A stretch of DNA of 64,000 bases from CBFIDE01 sp965661265 (GCA_965661265.1 CBFIDE010000012.1:1-64000), one strand, 5' to 3'; counted from the stretch's first letter, positions 26,785-37,048 are shown. The notes: generated from the sequence alone by a model not told the origin. Program-made: numbers and translations.

Positions 26785-27744
26785 CTAAAACAGCTTGCTA
26801 ATAATTTCATCTATCGCAAGTCCCTCTGCTTCTGCCTTATAGTTCTTTACTAATCTATGTCTTAACACTGGTTTTGCTATCGCAATTACATCTTCTTTAT
26901 CTGGGCTAAATTTCCCTTTTATTGCCGCATGAGCTTTTGCACCTAATATTAAGTTCTGTGAAGCTCTAGGTCCAGCTCCCCATGAAAGGAATTCATTCGC
27001 AATCTGGTTCTCACTCACTCCAGGTCTAGTTGACCCTACAAGGCGCACTACGTACTCATAAAGGCTATCGCTAACAGGAATTTTCCTAATTAATCTTTGA
27101 TACTTTAATATATCTTCAACACTAAGTATTGAATTAATCCCTACTTCATTATTAGAGGTTGTTGCCTTTACAATCGCTAATTCTTCCTCAAAACTAGGAT
27201 AATCTACTTCTATGTTAAACATAAAGCGATCTAACTGAGCCTCAGGTAAGGGATAAGTTCCTTCTTGTTCTATTGGATTCTGAGTTGCTAGAACAAAAAA
27301 AGGATTGGCCATCTTAAAACTTTGTCCAGCCGTTGTCACAGATTTCTCTTGCATAGCCTCTAACAAAGCTGCCTGAGTCTTAGGGCTAGTTCTATTGATT
27401 TCATCCGCAAGAATTATATTCGAAAATATAGGTCCTTTTATAAACTTAAAATTCCTTTCTTGATCTAATATTTCAGAGCCAATGATATCAGAAGGCATTA
27501 GATCTGGTGTAAACTGGATTCTATTAAAACCTAGACCTAATGCTTGAGCTGTTGTATTTACAAGAAGAGTCTTGGCCAAGCCAGGCACCCCTACTAATAG
27601 GCTGTGCCCCTTGCATAAAATTGAAAGTAATAATAGATCAATCACTTCATCCTGACCTACTATAACTTTTGAAATTTCAGCTTTAAGGCTAGCATATGCC
27701 TGCTTTAATTGCCCTACAGCTTCAACATCATTATTATTTGACAT
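26785..27744 (-). CDS. MoxR-family AAA+ ATPase
   Basis: 319 residues. Walker A GVPGLAKT, Walker B IILADEINR, the sensor-1 region VLATQNPIEQEGTYPLPEAQLDRFMF and the C-terminal lid RAYGPRASQ-like WGAGPRASQNLIL are present. MoxR ATPases act as chaperones in maturing protein complexes, usually with a VWA-domain partner; no VWA gene is nearby. It is the last gene of the parvulin cluster, its start overlapping the surA-like gene by 11 bases, which suggests a link with envelope protein quality control. Confidence 0.92.
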   Translation of the reverse strand: MSNNNDVEAVGQLKQAYASLKAEISKVIVGQDEVIDLLLLSILCKGHSLLVGVPGLAKTLLVNTTAQALGLGFNRIQFTPDLMPSDIIGSEILDQERNFKFIKGPIFSNIILADEINRTSPKTQAALLEAMQEKSVTTAGQSFKMANPFFVLATQNPIEQEGTYPLPEAQLDRFMFNIEVDYPSFEEELAIVKATTSNNEVGINSILSVEDILKYQRLIRKIPVSDSLYEYVVRLVGSTRPGVSENQIANEFLSWGAGPRASQNLILGAKAHAAIKGKFSPDKEDVIAIAKPVLRHRLVKNYKAEAEGLAIDEIISKLF

Positions 27745-29083
27745 ATTGTGATCTTTTTATCCACCCTCTTTCAAACTCACATTGGAAGTTTTCATTACTT
27801 ACTCTTACGTAGGTGGTATTCAATTTTTCTTCTATCCATTTCTGGATTTTTTTAGCTTTTTTTTGTTCAAGAGCTACTGTCTGAATTCTTTGATAATCCG
27901 TTTTCAAGTCTGCCCTGTGTGCTGATGTCTGAGCCAATAATTTTAACAATCTATAACCTTCTTTACCATCTTCTTCTCTAAAGAAATTTGGCTGGGATAT
28001 CTCATTAATCCCTGTTTTATCTAATTCATAAAAAACTGTTTTTTTAAGTTGACCAGTTTCCCATCTACTATCACCAGATTGAGGGTTCATCATTATACCT
28101 CCATTATATTTTGAGTTTTCATCAGCAGTAAATTTCTCTGCTGCTTCTTCAAAACTAATACTACCTAATTCAATGGCGGTCCTTAGGCTATCCATTCTGT
28201 TTTGTAAATCCTGTAAATTTTGTTGACTAATTTTTGGCTTGATTAGTATATGTCTTAAATCTAGCTCCTCTCCTCTTCTTTTCTGCAATTGAATAATATG
28301 ATAACCATACTCTGTTTCAACTGGATCGCTAATTTCTCCTTCTTTAAGGTTGAAAGCTATCGCCTCAAACTCTTTTACAAACTGTCCTCTCTTTATTCCC
28401 TTATACTCCCCTCCATTCTTTGCTGATCCTGGATCCTCTGAGTAGAGAACTGCCATAGTAGAAAAAGAAGATCCATCAATAACTCTTTGTTTAAGCTCAA
28501 TAAGTTTATCAATAGTCGCTTTAGTTGCCTCTTCACTTACCTTAGGATACATCACAATTTGAGCATACTCTACCTGTGCATTCACCAGAGGCAAACTATC
28601 ATCCGGAAAGGATTTATAAAATGACCTTACTTCAGTAGGAGTAATTTCTATATCGGCTGTCACCTCTCGCAACATTTTTTGAGCAATCATTTGATCTTTA
28701 ATCAAAGGAGCCATTTCGTCCTTAATCTCAACTATAGACTTTTTATAATACTGCTCAAGTCTTTGCTCAGATCCAATTTGTTGAATAAATACATTAATTC
28801 TATTATCAATAGCTCCTTGAACTTCTTCATCAGAAACTTCAACACTATCTACTTCTGCTTGGTGAATAAGTAACTTTTCAAAAAGCAACTCTTCAAATAT
28901 TCTGCATTTCTCAGATTCATTAGAGACCAATCCTTGCCTTTGCATATTTAAATATTGCTGATCTACATCAGATTTAAGCACAATATTCTTGCCCACAACA
29001 GCTAATACACCATCAATCATCTGTGGCTGAGCACTTGCAAATACTCCAAAGAATAATAGGCTGAAAATTAATTTAAACTTCAT
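27734..29083 (-). CDS. surA: SurA-like periplasmic peptidyl-prolyl isomerase/chaperone
   Basis: 449 residues. Signal peptide FSLLFFGVFASAQ, a SurA N-terminal chaperone domain beginning IDGVLAVVGKNIVLKSDVDQQY, then two parvulin domains: the first around VEYAQIVMYPKVS to TEYGYHIIQLQKR, the second starting LDLRHILIKPKIS. This is the SurA architecture; SurA escorts outer-membrane proteins across the periplasm. It begins 4 bases inside the upstream lipoprotein gene and overlaps moxR, so translation is probably coupled. Confidence 0.92.
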   Translation of the reverse strand: MKFKLIFSLLFFGVFASAQPQMIDGVLAVVGKNIVLKSDVDQQYLNMQRQGLVSNESEKCRIFEELLFEKLLIHQAEVDSVEVSDEEVQGAIDNRINVFIQQIGSEQRLEQYYKKSIVEIKDEMAPLIKDQMIAQKMLREVTADIEITPTEVRSFYKSFPDDSLPLVNAQVEYAQIVMYPKVSEEATKATIDKLIELKQRVIDGSSFSTMAVLYSEDPGSAKNGGEYKGIKRGQFVKEFEAIAFNLKEGEISDPVETEYGYHIIQLQKRRGEELDLRHILIKPKISQQNLQDLQNRMDSLRTAIELGSISFEEAAEKFTADENSKYNGGIMMNPQSGDSRWETGQLKKTVFYELDKTGINEISQPNFFREEDGKEGYRLLKLLAQTSAHRADLKTDYQRIQTVALEQKKAKKIQKWIEEKLNTTYVRVSNENFQCEFERGWIKRSQYVK

Positions 29084-29946
29084 TCGTGATAGGTTTCAAA
29101 CTCTTTCTTACTTACTGCATCTTCAATTAGACTCTTCTCTAACTCCTCTAGTAAACGTAATTTTCTTTTATTCAATATAATGTTCTGAATAATAGGCTTC
29201 ACATAGGCTATGGGTGATGAGCTGGCTTTAATTTTATAATCTCTTATAAGAAGTAAATACATCTTATTATCCTTTTCTATTTGTACCAACTTATTGGATC
29301 TAATGAACTGAATTTGATTGTAGATTTCTAAAGGAATTATTTCAAGCAGCTTATCATAAGGCACCCAGCTTGTATCATTAAAACTAAAATCTCTTGCATA
29401 ATTCAATGCGTATGATTCTAATTCTTCTAAATCCTCTAACTTATTATTTTTGAATTTTTGAATAAAACTTTTCAACTTTGGAGCATTAGAGCTGATGACC
29501 ATATAGTTCACCTTTAAGATGTTTTCTTTTAATAAGAAGCTTTCTTTATAATTACTATAATACTCTTCTATATCCTCAATACTCACAATTGTATCCAAAT
29601 TCTGTTTGATATACTCTTGCTGATAGGTAAAGCTTAATAAATCGTTCTTATAATCTTGAATTTGACGTTCAAAATCTTTTTGATTATCATTTAGATTAAA
29701 TTCAGCTTTATAAAGAATGAGCTGCTCTTTGGCCCATAAATTGATATAGTTTGATAGCACAGCACCACTATCCTCAGAATTACTTAGGCCTTCCAATAAA
29801 TCTTGTACATCTTCTGGATATAGGTAACGGTCATAAACTCTAGCTATAGCCTTGTCCTTATCTCTAATGTCTTTTTGAACACTATCACAAGCAATCAAAC
29901 TACCTAAGATGCAAATTAGAGGAACTATGTATTTTTTAATTCTCAA
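29080..29946 (-). CDS. SurA/PpiC-related lipoprotein, degenerate PPIase
   Basis: 288 residues. The leader LICILGSLIAC ends in a lipobox cysteine (20). The rest is mainly helical, with AIARVYDRYLYPEDVQDLL and the EYIKQNLDTIVSIEDIEEYY region resembling the N-terminal chaperone module of SurA-type proteins, but no clear parvulin catalytic domain. Probably a chaperone partner of the two flanking PPIases. Start is a TTG overlapping the upstream gene by 11 bases; its stop overlaps the surA start by 4. Confidence 0.65.
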   Translation of the reverse strand: MRIKKYIVPLICILGSLIACDSVQKDIRDKDKAIARVYDRYLYPEDVQDLLEGLSNSEDSGAVLSNYINLWAKEQLILYKAEFNLNDNQKDFERQIQDYKNDLLSFTYQQEYIKQNLDTIVSIEDIEEYYSNYKESFLLKENILKVNYMVISSNAPKLKSFIQKFKNNKLEDLEELESYALNYARDFSFNDTSWVPYDKLLEIIPLEIYNQIQFIRSNKLVQIEKDNKMYLLLIRDYKIKASSSPIAYVKPIIQNIILNKRKLRLLEELEKSLIEDAVSKKEFETYHE

Positions 29947-31903
29947 GCTCCTGAACTATTTCCGTTAGAGTAGCTTCATTGATAACAACTTCATACTTTG
30001 ACTTTAATTCAGTCAGCCATTTCTCTTCCAAAACTTTTTGATAATCGCTAATAACCAATCCTTTAGCCTCTTCTAGTGTTTTGATTGAAGAAGGCATAAA
30101 CTCAATCATTTTAAGAGCATAATAATTACCATCTTTTTCATTAACCTTAGTCACACTGTTTGTAGTTGTGTCAACACCTTTAAGGAAAGGATAATCTTCT
30201 ATTACAAAAAGTCCACTATCAAGAGTCACATTCAAAGCAGATTCTTTATTCAACTCAAGCTCAATAGCACTTTTTGTCCATGATTTCTTTAGATATTTTG
30301 AACCTTTTTTAATAGCTTTCTTATTTTCTGACTTGATAATGATAGCTACAAATCTATCGTCCCATATATAATCAGCTTTGTGAGATTCATAGTATGCCTC
30401 TAAACCTATAGTATCGGAAACACTTTTTCTCCACACTAGTTTTTCAGTAAGGTCAAAAAGAAGAATACCCTCATAATACTCTCTAGAAAGTAATGCAAAA
30501 TCCGGATACTTCTCTTCTAGATGCTCCTTTTCATAATTAATTAACTCTTGATTACTGAATTCGTTATACCTCAATTCAATCTCCTTCTTGGCAGTATTAT
30601 ATTTATAGGCTCTTCCTTGAGTGTCTTGCAAATAAGTTAAGAAATCACCTAAAGAATACTTCTTATTCTCAAACTCAAATAAAATCTTAGAATCAACTTT
30701 AGTTGGCTTAGTATACTTATAAATGCCTTTAATATAGTCTGGAGCTACTCTATTCTCAGCTAGTGCTAGAACTTTTGGATACTCTCTAAAGTTATACTCC
30801 AGCTTTAGCCTCTTTAGTATACTCACTTTACTTTGAATGCTTCTACTATCTCTTTCTACTCTATTTTTAAGCTCTCCTTTGGCCTCTTTATAGGTTTTTG
30901 GTGCTTCTCGCGATAACAATTGAATAATATGATAACCCACTGATGTTTTGATAGGCTCTGAATATTTTCCAATTGAATCTATTCCAAAAGCTGCTTCTTC
31001 AAAACTAGGATACATTTTGTTGATCCCAAATTCTTGAAGACGTCCTCCTTTCTTTGCGCTGGTCTTATCCTCGCTATATTGAGCTGCAATAACTCCAAAC
31101 TCAGCTCCTCCTTCTAGAAGAGAATATATTTCATTAATTCTGTCTTTGGCACTTTGGTGCTGCTGCTCAGTTGATGATTCATTATCTACTACCATGATAT
31201 GAGCAACTTCAACTTTAAGTCTGGCTGGTCTTTGATCTGTTTTTTTTACTAAGTGATAACCAAATTTAGTTTTAATAGGTCCTACAAGCTCTCCAATCTC
31301 AGAATTATATACTGCATTCTCAAAAGAATAAAGCATATTAAAAACAGTGAAATAGCCTAAATCTCCATTTTGCTTTGCTGAATAAGTGTCTTGACTGTAG
31401 TCCGTTGCAAGTTTTTCAAATGACTCTCCATTTTCAACTCTTTTCTTCAGGTTCTTAATGAGAGTATAAGCCTTTAATGTATCCATTGGAGTAGCTTGCT
31501 CAGAAGCAGCTATCATAATATGACTAGCTCTTACGTCAAACTTGGATCTCTCATATGCCTCTTTAATAAGATCATCTGTTAGATCTCTATCTGATAGATA
31601 AGGTTTTGCTAATTGATTTCTATAAGAATTATATTCTCTTTTGAAATTAGGCATGGTATCCATTCCTAAGACCTTAGCTTCATGAACCTTAAGTTTAAAA
31701 TTTACATATAAATCCAAGTATTCTTGAGGAGTCTTTGGATCTATATCCTCACCTAGATTTCTGTTTTTATTGTAAACTGCCTTAAACTCTGATGCAGTAA
31801 TAGTATCTGATTCAACAGTAAATAAAACTCTTTGCTTTTCTGACTGTGCAAATAGAGAATTCATGGCGAAAAACAATGCGCCAAACAATAAGGACTTCTT
31901 CAC
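29936..31903 (-). CDS. periplasmic peptidyl-prolyl cis-trans isomerase with two parvulin domains
   Basis: 655 residues from the GTG at 31903, which gives a clean signal peptide (KKSLLFGALFFAMNSLFAQ). The open frame extends to a GTG at 31951, but that would overlap guaB. Two parvulin domains are visible: VRASHIMIAASE to TKFGYHLVKKTD, and VEVAHIMVVDNE to TSVGYHIIQLLS. The C-terminal 300 residues are a helical chaperone-like region. It is the first of three successive PPIase-type genes and likely helps fold outer-membrane or T9SS proteins. Confidence 0.88.
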   Translation of the reverse strand: MKKSLLFGALFFAMNSLFAQSEKQRVLFTVESDTITASEFKAVYNKNRNLGEDIDPKTPQEYLDLYVNFKLKVHEAKVLGMDTMPNFKREYNSYRNQLAKPYLSDRDLTDDLIKEAYERSKFDVRASHIMIAASEQATPMDTLKAYTLIKNLKKRVENGESFEKLATDYSQDTYSAKQNGDLGYFTVFNMLYSFENAVYNSEIGELVGPIKTKFGYHLVKKTDQRPARLKVEVAHIMVVDNESSTEQQHQSAKDRINEIYSLLEGGAEFGVIAAQYSEDKTSAKKGGRLQEFGINKMYPSFEEAAFGIDSIGKYSEPIKTSVGYHIIQLLSREAPKTYKEAKGELKNRVERDSRSIQSKVSILKRLKLEYNFREYPKVLALAENRVAPDYIKGIYKYTKPTKVDSKILFEFENKKYSLGDFLTYLQDTQGRAYKYNTAKKEIELRYNEFSNQELINYEKEHLEEKYPDFALLSREYYEGILLFDLTEKLVWRKSVSDTIGLEAYYESHKADYIWDDRFVAIIIKSENKKAIKKGSKYLKKSWTKSAIELELNKESALNVTLDSGLFVIEDYPFLKGVDTTTNSVTKVNEKDGNYYALKMIEFMPSSIKTLEEAKGLVISDYQKVLEEKWLTELKSKYEVVINEATLTEIVQELEN

Positions 31904-31925
31904 TTTAAATATATTTTTAATTAAA

Positions 31926-33398
31926 CTATCGACTGTAATTTGGTGATTCACGAGTTATTTGAACATCATGTGGATGACTCTCGTTAAAACCAGCTGTAGT
32001 TATTCTCACAAATTTAGCATTCTTCTGGAGAGTATTAATATCCTTAGAACCGCAATATCCCATACCTGCTCTAAGTCCACCTATAAATTGGTACATTACC
32101 TCTCCCACTTCTCCTTTATAAGGCACTCTTCCTACTATTCCTTCAGGAACTAATTTTTTAATATCATCTTCAACATCTTGAAAGTATCTATCCTTGGATC
32201 CTGATTCCATCGCTTCAATAGAACCCATTCCTCTATATGATTTGAACTTTCTACCTTCATATATAATAGTTTCTCCAGGAGATTCTTTTGTACCCGCCAA
32301 AAGTGATCCTAGCATTACTGTATCAGCTCCGGCCGCAATAGCCTTAACAATATCTCCAGTAAATCTAATACCACCATCTGCAATAAGAGGGACATCTGTA
32401 CCCTCTAATCCTTTTTTTGCTTCTAATATCGCGCTAAGCTGAGGAACACCTACGCCAGCTACAACTCTTGTTGTACATATACTACCAGGCCCAATTCCTA
32501 CTTTTACCGCATCTGCGCCAGCATCAGCAAGATATTTCGCAGCCTCAGCTGTGGCTATGTTTCCTACTACTACTTCTAGTTTAGGGAATTTTGCTTTTAC
32601 TTTCTTTAGAGCATCTACAACGCCTCTGGTGTGACCATGGGCAGTATCAATGATGATTGCATCTACATTGGACTCTACTAATGCCGTAACACGATCTAAA
32701 ACATCGGGAGTAACGCCGACAGCCGCAGCGACTCTAAGTCTTCCGTAACTATCTTTACACGCGTTAGGCTTAATCCTTGTTTTTTTTATGTCTCTATAGG
32801 TGATTAAGCCAATCAAACGACCTTCTTGATCAACTACAGGCAACTTTTCAATTTTATTCTTTTGAAGAATTACTTCGGATTCTGCCAAGCTAGTATTCTC
32901 ATGAGTAGTGATAAGCTTATCCTTAGTCATTATCTCACTAAGGGGTCTTTGCTCTTCTTTCTCAAATCTTAAGTCTCTATTGGTAACAATACCAATGAGT
33001 TTTTTATTAGAGTCTACAATTGGAATTCCACCAATTTTATACTCAAACATGATTTTCTTAGCATCAAGGACTAGAGAGTCTCCACCTAAAGTAACCGGGT
33101 CTAGGATCATTCCACTCTCCGCTCTTTTTACGTTTCTTACTTCAATAGCTTGCTGCTCTATTGTCATATTTTTATGAAGAACGCCAATTCCCCCATCTTG
33201 CGCAATTGCAATTGCCATAGTACTTTCTGTAACAGTATCCATAGCAGCTGAAATAATTGGAGTCTTTAATGTGATATTTCGGGTAAACCGAGTAGTAATA
33301 TTGACATCTCTTGGTAAAACCTCTGAATAATTAGGGACAAGAAGAACATCATCGTATGTTAACGCCTCACCTAAAACCTTGTTTGTTTCTAATGACAT
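31926..33398 (-). CDS. guaB: inosine-5'-monophosphate dehydrogenase
   Basis: 490 residues. It oxidises IMP to XMP with NAD, the first step to GMP. The catalytic barrel is split by two CBS domains (IGGIPIVDSNKKLIGIVTNRDL and KIEKLPVVDQEGRLIGLITYRDI). The barrel shows EALTYDDVLLVPNYS, IDTAHGH, GIGPGSICTTR with the catalytic cysteine, ADGGIRFTGD and GSLLAGTKESPGE. Start is the ATG at 33398; a TTG at 33410 in frame is less likely. Its 3' end is 22 bases from the PPIase gene start. Confidence 0.97.
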   Translation of the reverse strand: MSLETNKVLGEALTYDDVLLVPNYSEVLPRDVNITTRFTRNITLKTPIISAAMDTVTESTMAIAIAQDGGIGVLHKNMTIEQQAIEVRNVKRAESGMILDPVTLGGDSLVLDAKKIMFEYKIGGIPIVDSNKKLIGIVTNRDLRFEKEEQRPLSEIMTKDKLITTHENTSLAESEVILQKNKIEKLPVVDQEGRLIGLITYRDIKKTRIKPNACKDSYGRLRVAAAVGVTPDVLDRVTALVESNVDAIIIDTAHGHTRGVVDALKKVKAKFPKLEVVVGNIATAEAAKYLADAGADAVKVGIGPGSICTTRVVAGVGVPQLSAILEAKKGLEGTDVPLIADGGIRFTGDIVKAIAAGADTVMLGSLLAGTKESPGETIIYEGRKFKSYRGMGSIEAMESGSKDRYFQDVEDDIKKLVPEGIVGRVPYKGEVGEVMYQFIGGLRAGMGYCGSKDINTLQKNAKFVRITTAGFNESHPHDVQITRESPNYSR

Positions 33399-33429
33399 AG
33401 AAGAATGCAATTTGAAATTAAATTGCGAG

Positions 33430-33437
33430 CAAATTTA
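33430..33437 (-). promoter_or_regulatory. -7 promoter element for guaB and the PPIase cluster
   Basis: The minus strand reads TAAATTTG, an exact TAnnTTTG match about 31 bases upstream of the guaB ATG. Confidence 0.55.
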
Positions 33438-33501
33438 GTAAATGCTCAAGAGAAAAAGTGTAATAAATTGAAATAAGAATGAACGTATAGTTAAAACCAA
33501 T

Positions 33502-33526
33502 AAAAAGCCCCGCAATGCGGGGCTTT
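33502..33526 (-). terminator. intrinsic terminator after the T9SS type B protein gene
   Basis: A perfect 10-base-pair stem AAAGCCCCGC / GCGGGGCTTT with a 3-base loop and a T-rich tail on the minus strand, five bases after the stop at 33531. Confidence 0.9.
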
Positions 33527-33530
33527 AAAA

Positions 33531-36500
33531 TTATCTGATTAAGGTAAATGATCCCCTATCCTCTCTAGGAACATCATTTGCTGTAGAGTATTTTATATGA
33601 TATATATATACTCCCTGATCAGCAGGTTGACCTTTATAGGTTCCATCCCATTTCCGCTCTGGATCACTAGTTTCAAAAACTGTAGCTCCCCATCTGTTCA
33701 CAACATAGAAACTATAAGACTCTATTTCTTCAAACCTTAAGCTTGGTCCAAAAAATTGATTTTCAAGAACCTCACTTCCAGGTCTAAATGCGGATGGTAA
33801 GAATACTCTAGCTCTTTGATTCACACAAACATGATTAGACAAACTGCTAAAGGCCTGACCGTTCTCGTCTGTAAATCCTAATGGATTTGCTCCTTCAACA
33901 GCTTTAACATAATAGCAAAACTCTCCATTTTCATCACCATACTGACTCACATCATCAATAAAGGTAGTGTCTGAGCCATCATTAGTACCCACAAGAGAAT
34001 AAGATAAGTTGTCATTTATGCTTCTGTAAACTTCATATCTATCAACATTTCCACCAAAATCTTTATAAGGATTCCAAACTAAAGAGTTGGTTACATCAGA
34101 TTCAGGCGTTACCCTAAGAACAATATTAGAACCTAAATTGGAAATAGTATCCTTTCCTCCACAACTATCTGAAGCTGTAATTCTGTAGTAATATTGATTA
34201 AAATCAGTATCAGCAGTATAATCGCTATAATCTATTTTAAATGGAGCTGATGCCGGCTTGTTTACCACACCAATTGTAGTATAACGTCCGTACTGTTCTT
34301 GAGCTCGCTCAATATTGAAAGAAACCACATCGGCTGTACCATCTAAGAATACTTGTAAGTCCAAGGATCCTCTAATTTCATTATTAGTAACTCTTGAAAT
34401 ATAAAGTAATCTAGATTTCTGTGGTACAGATGCTAGTTCACACTGTATATTAGATCTTGAAGTTACAAAGCCTGAAGTATCGACTGCTTGAACTCTAAAG
34501 CAATAGTTCCAACCTTTGATTAAAGTATTAATATTAAAAGTAGTGTCGGATGGAGATCCCGCTCTCAATAAATTCCAATTACTAGTAACCCCGTTTAAAT
34601 CTGTAGTCTGTTGCAAGAGATTATAGCCTGCAACCCCTCCAGGGAAACCGCTATAGCCATTCCAAGATAGTCTGATAAAACCATCACACTTATTAATATA
34701 AGATCTCAACCTAATAGTATTATGAGGAACCACTACTTGATCATCACTTTGATTATCACAACTATCTACAGAGATAACTCTAAACTGCTCACTTCTTGTT
34801 TCAGCTTGCGAATTAGCCCATACATACGGTAATGGATCTCCTTTAGCCACTGTATCAATATAGGTCCAACCCGTTACAGGGTCATTCATTAATATGTAGT
34901 AAGCAATTACATCACCAGACCTTGAAGAATCCCAGCTAATATTAGCTAAGCCTGAGGCATCAACAGTCACACTATCTATTGTGATTATATCATCATTCGT
35001 TTGATCGCTAAACCTTGCAAATTCTGTTGTACTAGAACTATAGCAAGTTCTTGATGTATCGTACACTCTTACTTGGTATCTAATAGTATCATCACAAACT
35101 GTAACTGTATCACTAAAGTTAAGCGTGCTTGTTTCAGCAAATTTGATCCAATTAGCACTATTTATAGGTACTTCTCCCCAAACCTCATACATCGGCTCTT
35201 TTGTTCTAGGATATGGAGTAGAAATTGGTGTCCAAGATAAAACCGCAACCTCACTATTATTTGGAGGTAATGCCGTTAAGCTTAAAGACATAAGCGATAA
35301 AGTATCGCTAGGCTCTGAATAAAAATTACAAGATCTATCTCTTGGACTCATATTCATTTGAACATAATAATAATAAGGTGCTGTGTTCTGACCAGAGATT
35401 ATTGTGCTCAAAGTATTGCTATCTGCAATAGTATCCAATGGGACAAAAGGACCATTAGGACTTGATGAACCACTTACTAAATAATGATTAAAGAAAAGTC
35501 CTGAATCTAATTCTGGCTTAATCCAACTGACATCAACAAAACCTGGATCAGTATAGCTGACACACTTTATTGGTGGAGTATTAGGTCTGGGTGTTACAAC
35601 TTCTATTAAAATAGTAGTTACACCAATTGCGTTTGCAGGACATCCATTATCTACCATTCTTAGAGAGAATGGATATAAGTTTGTCTTTCCTTTACAACCA
35701 CTAGATGTACTCAAGTGAGCACAAGATGGAACCCACTCAAAGAAAATATTATTATTTTGTTGACTTACATAAGTAGTCTGAGGAGCAACAGGGTCAATTG
35801 TCGCACAAGGTGTTTTTCCGGATATACATCCAGTTCCTGATCCATAAGGAACACTTAATTCATCATTTACAGCGACAAACGTAATAGTTTGGAACAATCC
35901 GTTAGACTGAACATCAAAATCAGATGCTTGCATTTCAAACTTAACAGTATCACCTGGATAAAGTCTAGTGGTATAGTTATCTCCTGTACGAGTAAGGATA
36001 TCGTAAATAGCAGTATCAATCTCCGCTGTTGGAGGATTATTGGCAGAACAACTCGCGTCATTTCTAAATACAATAGGAAAGTCTCTCCAAATTTCTGCTT
36101 TCAATTGGCAGTCCTTCCAAGCTTCAACTTTAACGTTACTTATATAGTTTCCTTGAGTTACGTTATAGGCCTCTACAGTAATTTGACCCGTAGTAGCATC
36201 TATAGTTACAGGGCCATTACTCACATTCTCTGATTGATCAGGAAATGGAGCTGACATGCTGAATCCAGAATTAAAAATTAAATTACCTGCGGATGAAGTA
36301 GGCATATCCCACTTATATGATAATGAGTCAACTTCAGTATCTGATGCTAATTGATTGTATGTAAATTTATATCCCTCACAAATAATACTTGCTGGACGGG
36401 CAATAAACCTTGGAGAACCATCATAACAAGGGTTAGCCGTTAGAGGAGCTATTGCACCCGCCGGCGTATATGGATACATTTTAGCTCTTACCGTCATATT

Positions 36501-37010
36501 CCTACCTGAAGATCCAGATACATTAACAGATCCAGGTCTACAGCACGGCAATTGGTTTGTAAATGTCCAACCTGCTGTTGGTGGAGCTTGATTAGGAAAA
36601 GTTGTAGCTGATCCAGAAGTTTGAGCAACAACGCTTGCTCCTACTTGCTTGGTCCAACCTGCAGGATCATTTGTATAAACAAATTCTTCTACAGCACCTT
36701 GATCTCCACCTGCATTAGTTGGATTTTGATCACACCTTTTAAGTCCTGCACCTCCAGAACAAACAGGCGTGATATCGTTAATCTGTCTTAGATACAAAGT
36801 TATTCCTGTAGGGCCACCTGTTACCGTTTCTGTACTTGCGTCAATATTTCTTGAAAAATTTGCACCAGTACAATCGCGATATACACGTAAAGTGAAAACA
36901 TACTGGCCATTAGATTTGCATCGCCATGATAACTCACCTCCTAAATAGTGAGAAGCTTCCATGCCAAAGCTGGCAAGTATTAAAAATAGACTTAAGATTA
37001 CTTTTTTCAT
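33531..37010 (-). CDS. large secreted fibronectin-like protein with T9SS type B (gliding-motility) C-terminal domain
   Basis: 1159 residues. Signal peptide LSLFLILASFGMEA, then SHYLGGELSWRCKSNGQYVFTLRVYRDC, a start typical of large Bacteroidota surface proteins. Several fibronectin type III-like modules follow (LSWTPISTPYPRTKEPMYEVW, ISWDSSRSGDVIAYYIL, RLSWNGYSGFPGGVAGYNLL, LVWNPYKDFGGNVDRYEVYR). Cysteines are frequent. The last 85 residues are a CHU_C/type B sorting domain: FLPSAFRPGS, YSFYVVNRWGATVFET, WDGTYKGQPADQGVYIYHI. Type B domains direct export by T9SS and surface retention. Probable adhesin or matrix protein; ligand unknown. Stands alone between terminator and the upstream Nramp operon. 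Confidence 0.85.
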   Translation of the reverse strand: MKKVILSLFLILASFGMEASHYLGGELSWRCKSNGQYVFTLRVYRDCTGANFSRNIDASTETVTGGPTGITLYLRQINDITPVCSGGAGLKRCDQNPTNAGGDQGAVEEFVYTNDPAGWTKQVGASVVAQTSGSATTFPNQAPPTAGWTFTNQLPCCRPGSVNVSGSSGRNMTVRAKMYPYTPAGAIAPLTANPCYDGSPRFIARPASIICEGYKFTYNQLASDTEVDSLSYKWDMPTSSAGNLIFNSGFSMSAPFPDQSENVSNGPVTIDATTGQITVEAYNVTQGNYISNVKVEAWKDCQLKAEIWRDFPIVFRNDASCSANNPPTAEIDTAIYDILTRTGDNYTTRLYPGDTVKFEMQASDFDVQSNGLFQTITFVAVNDELSVPYGSGTGCISGKTPCATIDPVAPQTTYVSQQNNNIFFEWVPSCAHLSTSSGCKGKTNLYPFSLRMVDNGCPANAIGVTTILIEVVTPRPNTPPIKCVSYTDPGFVDVSWIKPELDSGLFFNHYLVSGSSSPNGPFVPLDTIADSNTLSTIISGQNTAPYYYYVQMNMSPRDRSCNFYSEPSDTLSLMSLSLTALPPNNSEVAVLSWTPISTPYPRTKEPMYEVWGEVPINSANWIKFAETSTLNFSDTVTVCDDTIRYQVRVYDTSRTCYSSSTTEFARFSDQTNDDIITIDSVTVDASGLANISWDSSRSGDVIAYYILMNDPVTGWTYIDTVAKGDPLPYVWANSQAETRSEQFRVISVDSCDNQSDDQVVVPHNTIRLRSYINKCDGFIRLSWNGYSGFPGGVAGYNLLQQTTDLNGVTSNWNLLRAGSPSDTTFNINTLIKGWNYCFRVQAVDTSGFVTSRSNIQCELASVPQKSRLLYISRVTNNEIRGSLDLQVFLDGTADVVSFNIERAQEQYGRYTTIGVVNKPASAPFKIDYSDYTADTDFNQYYYRITASDSCGGKDTISNLGSNIVLRVTPESDVTNSLVWNPYKDFGGNVDRYEVYRSINDNLSYSLVGTNDGSDTTFIDDVSQYGDENGEFCYYVKAVEGANPLGFTDENGQAFSSLSNHVCVNQRARVFLPSAFRPGSEVLENQFFGPSLRFEEIESYSFYVVNRWGATVFETSDPERKWDGTYKGQPADQGVYIYHIKYSTANDVPREDRGSFTLIR

Positions 37011-37048
37011 ATTTCCTATAATTCTTCAGCTAAAATAAGATGTATTGT

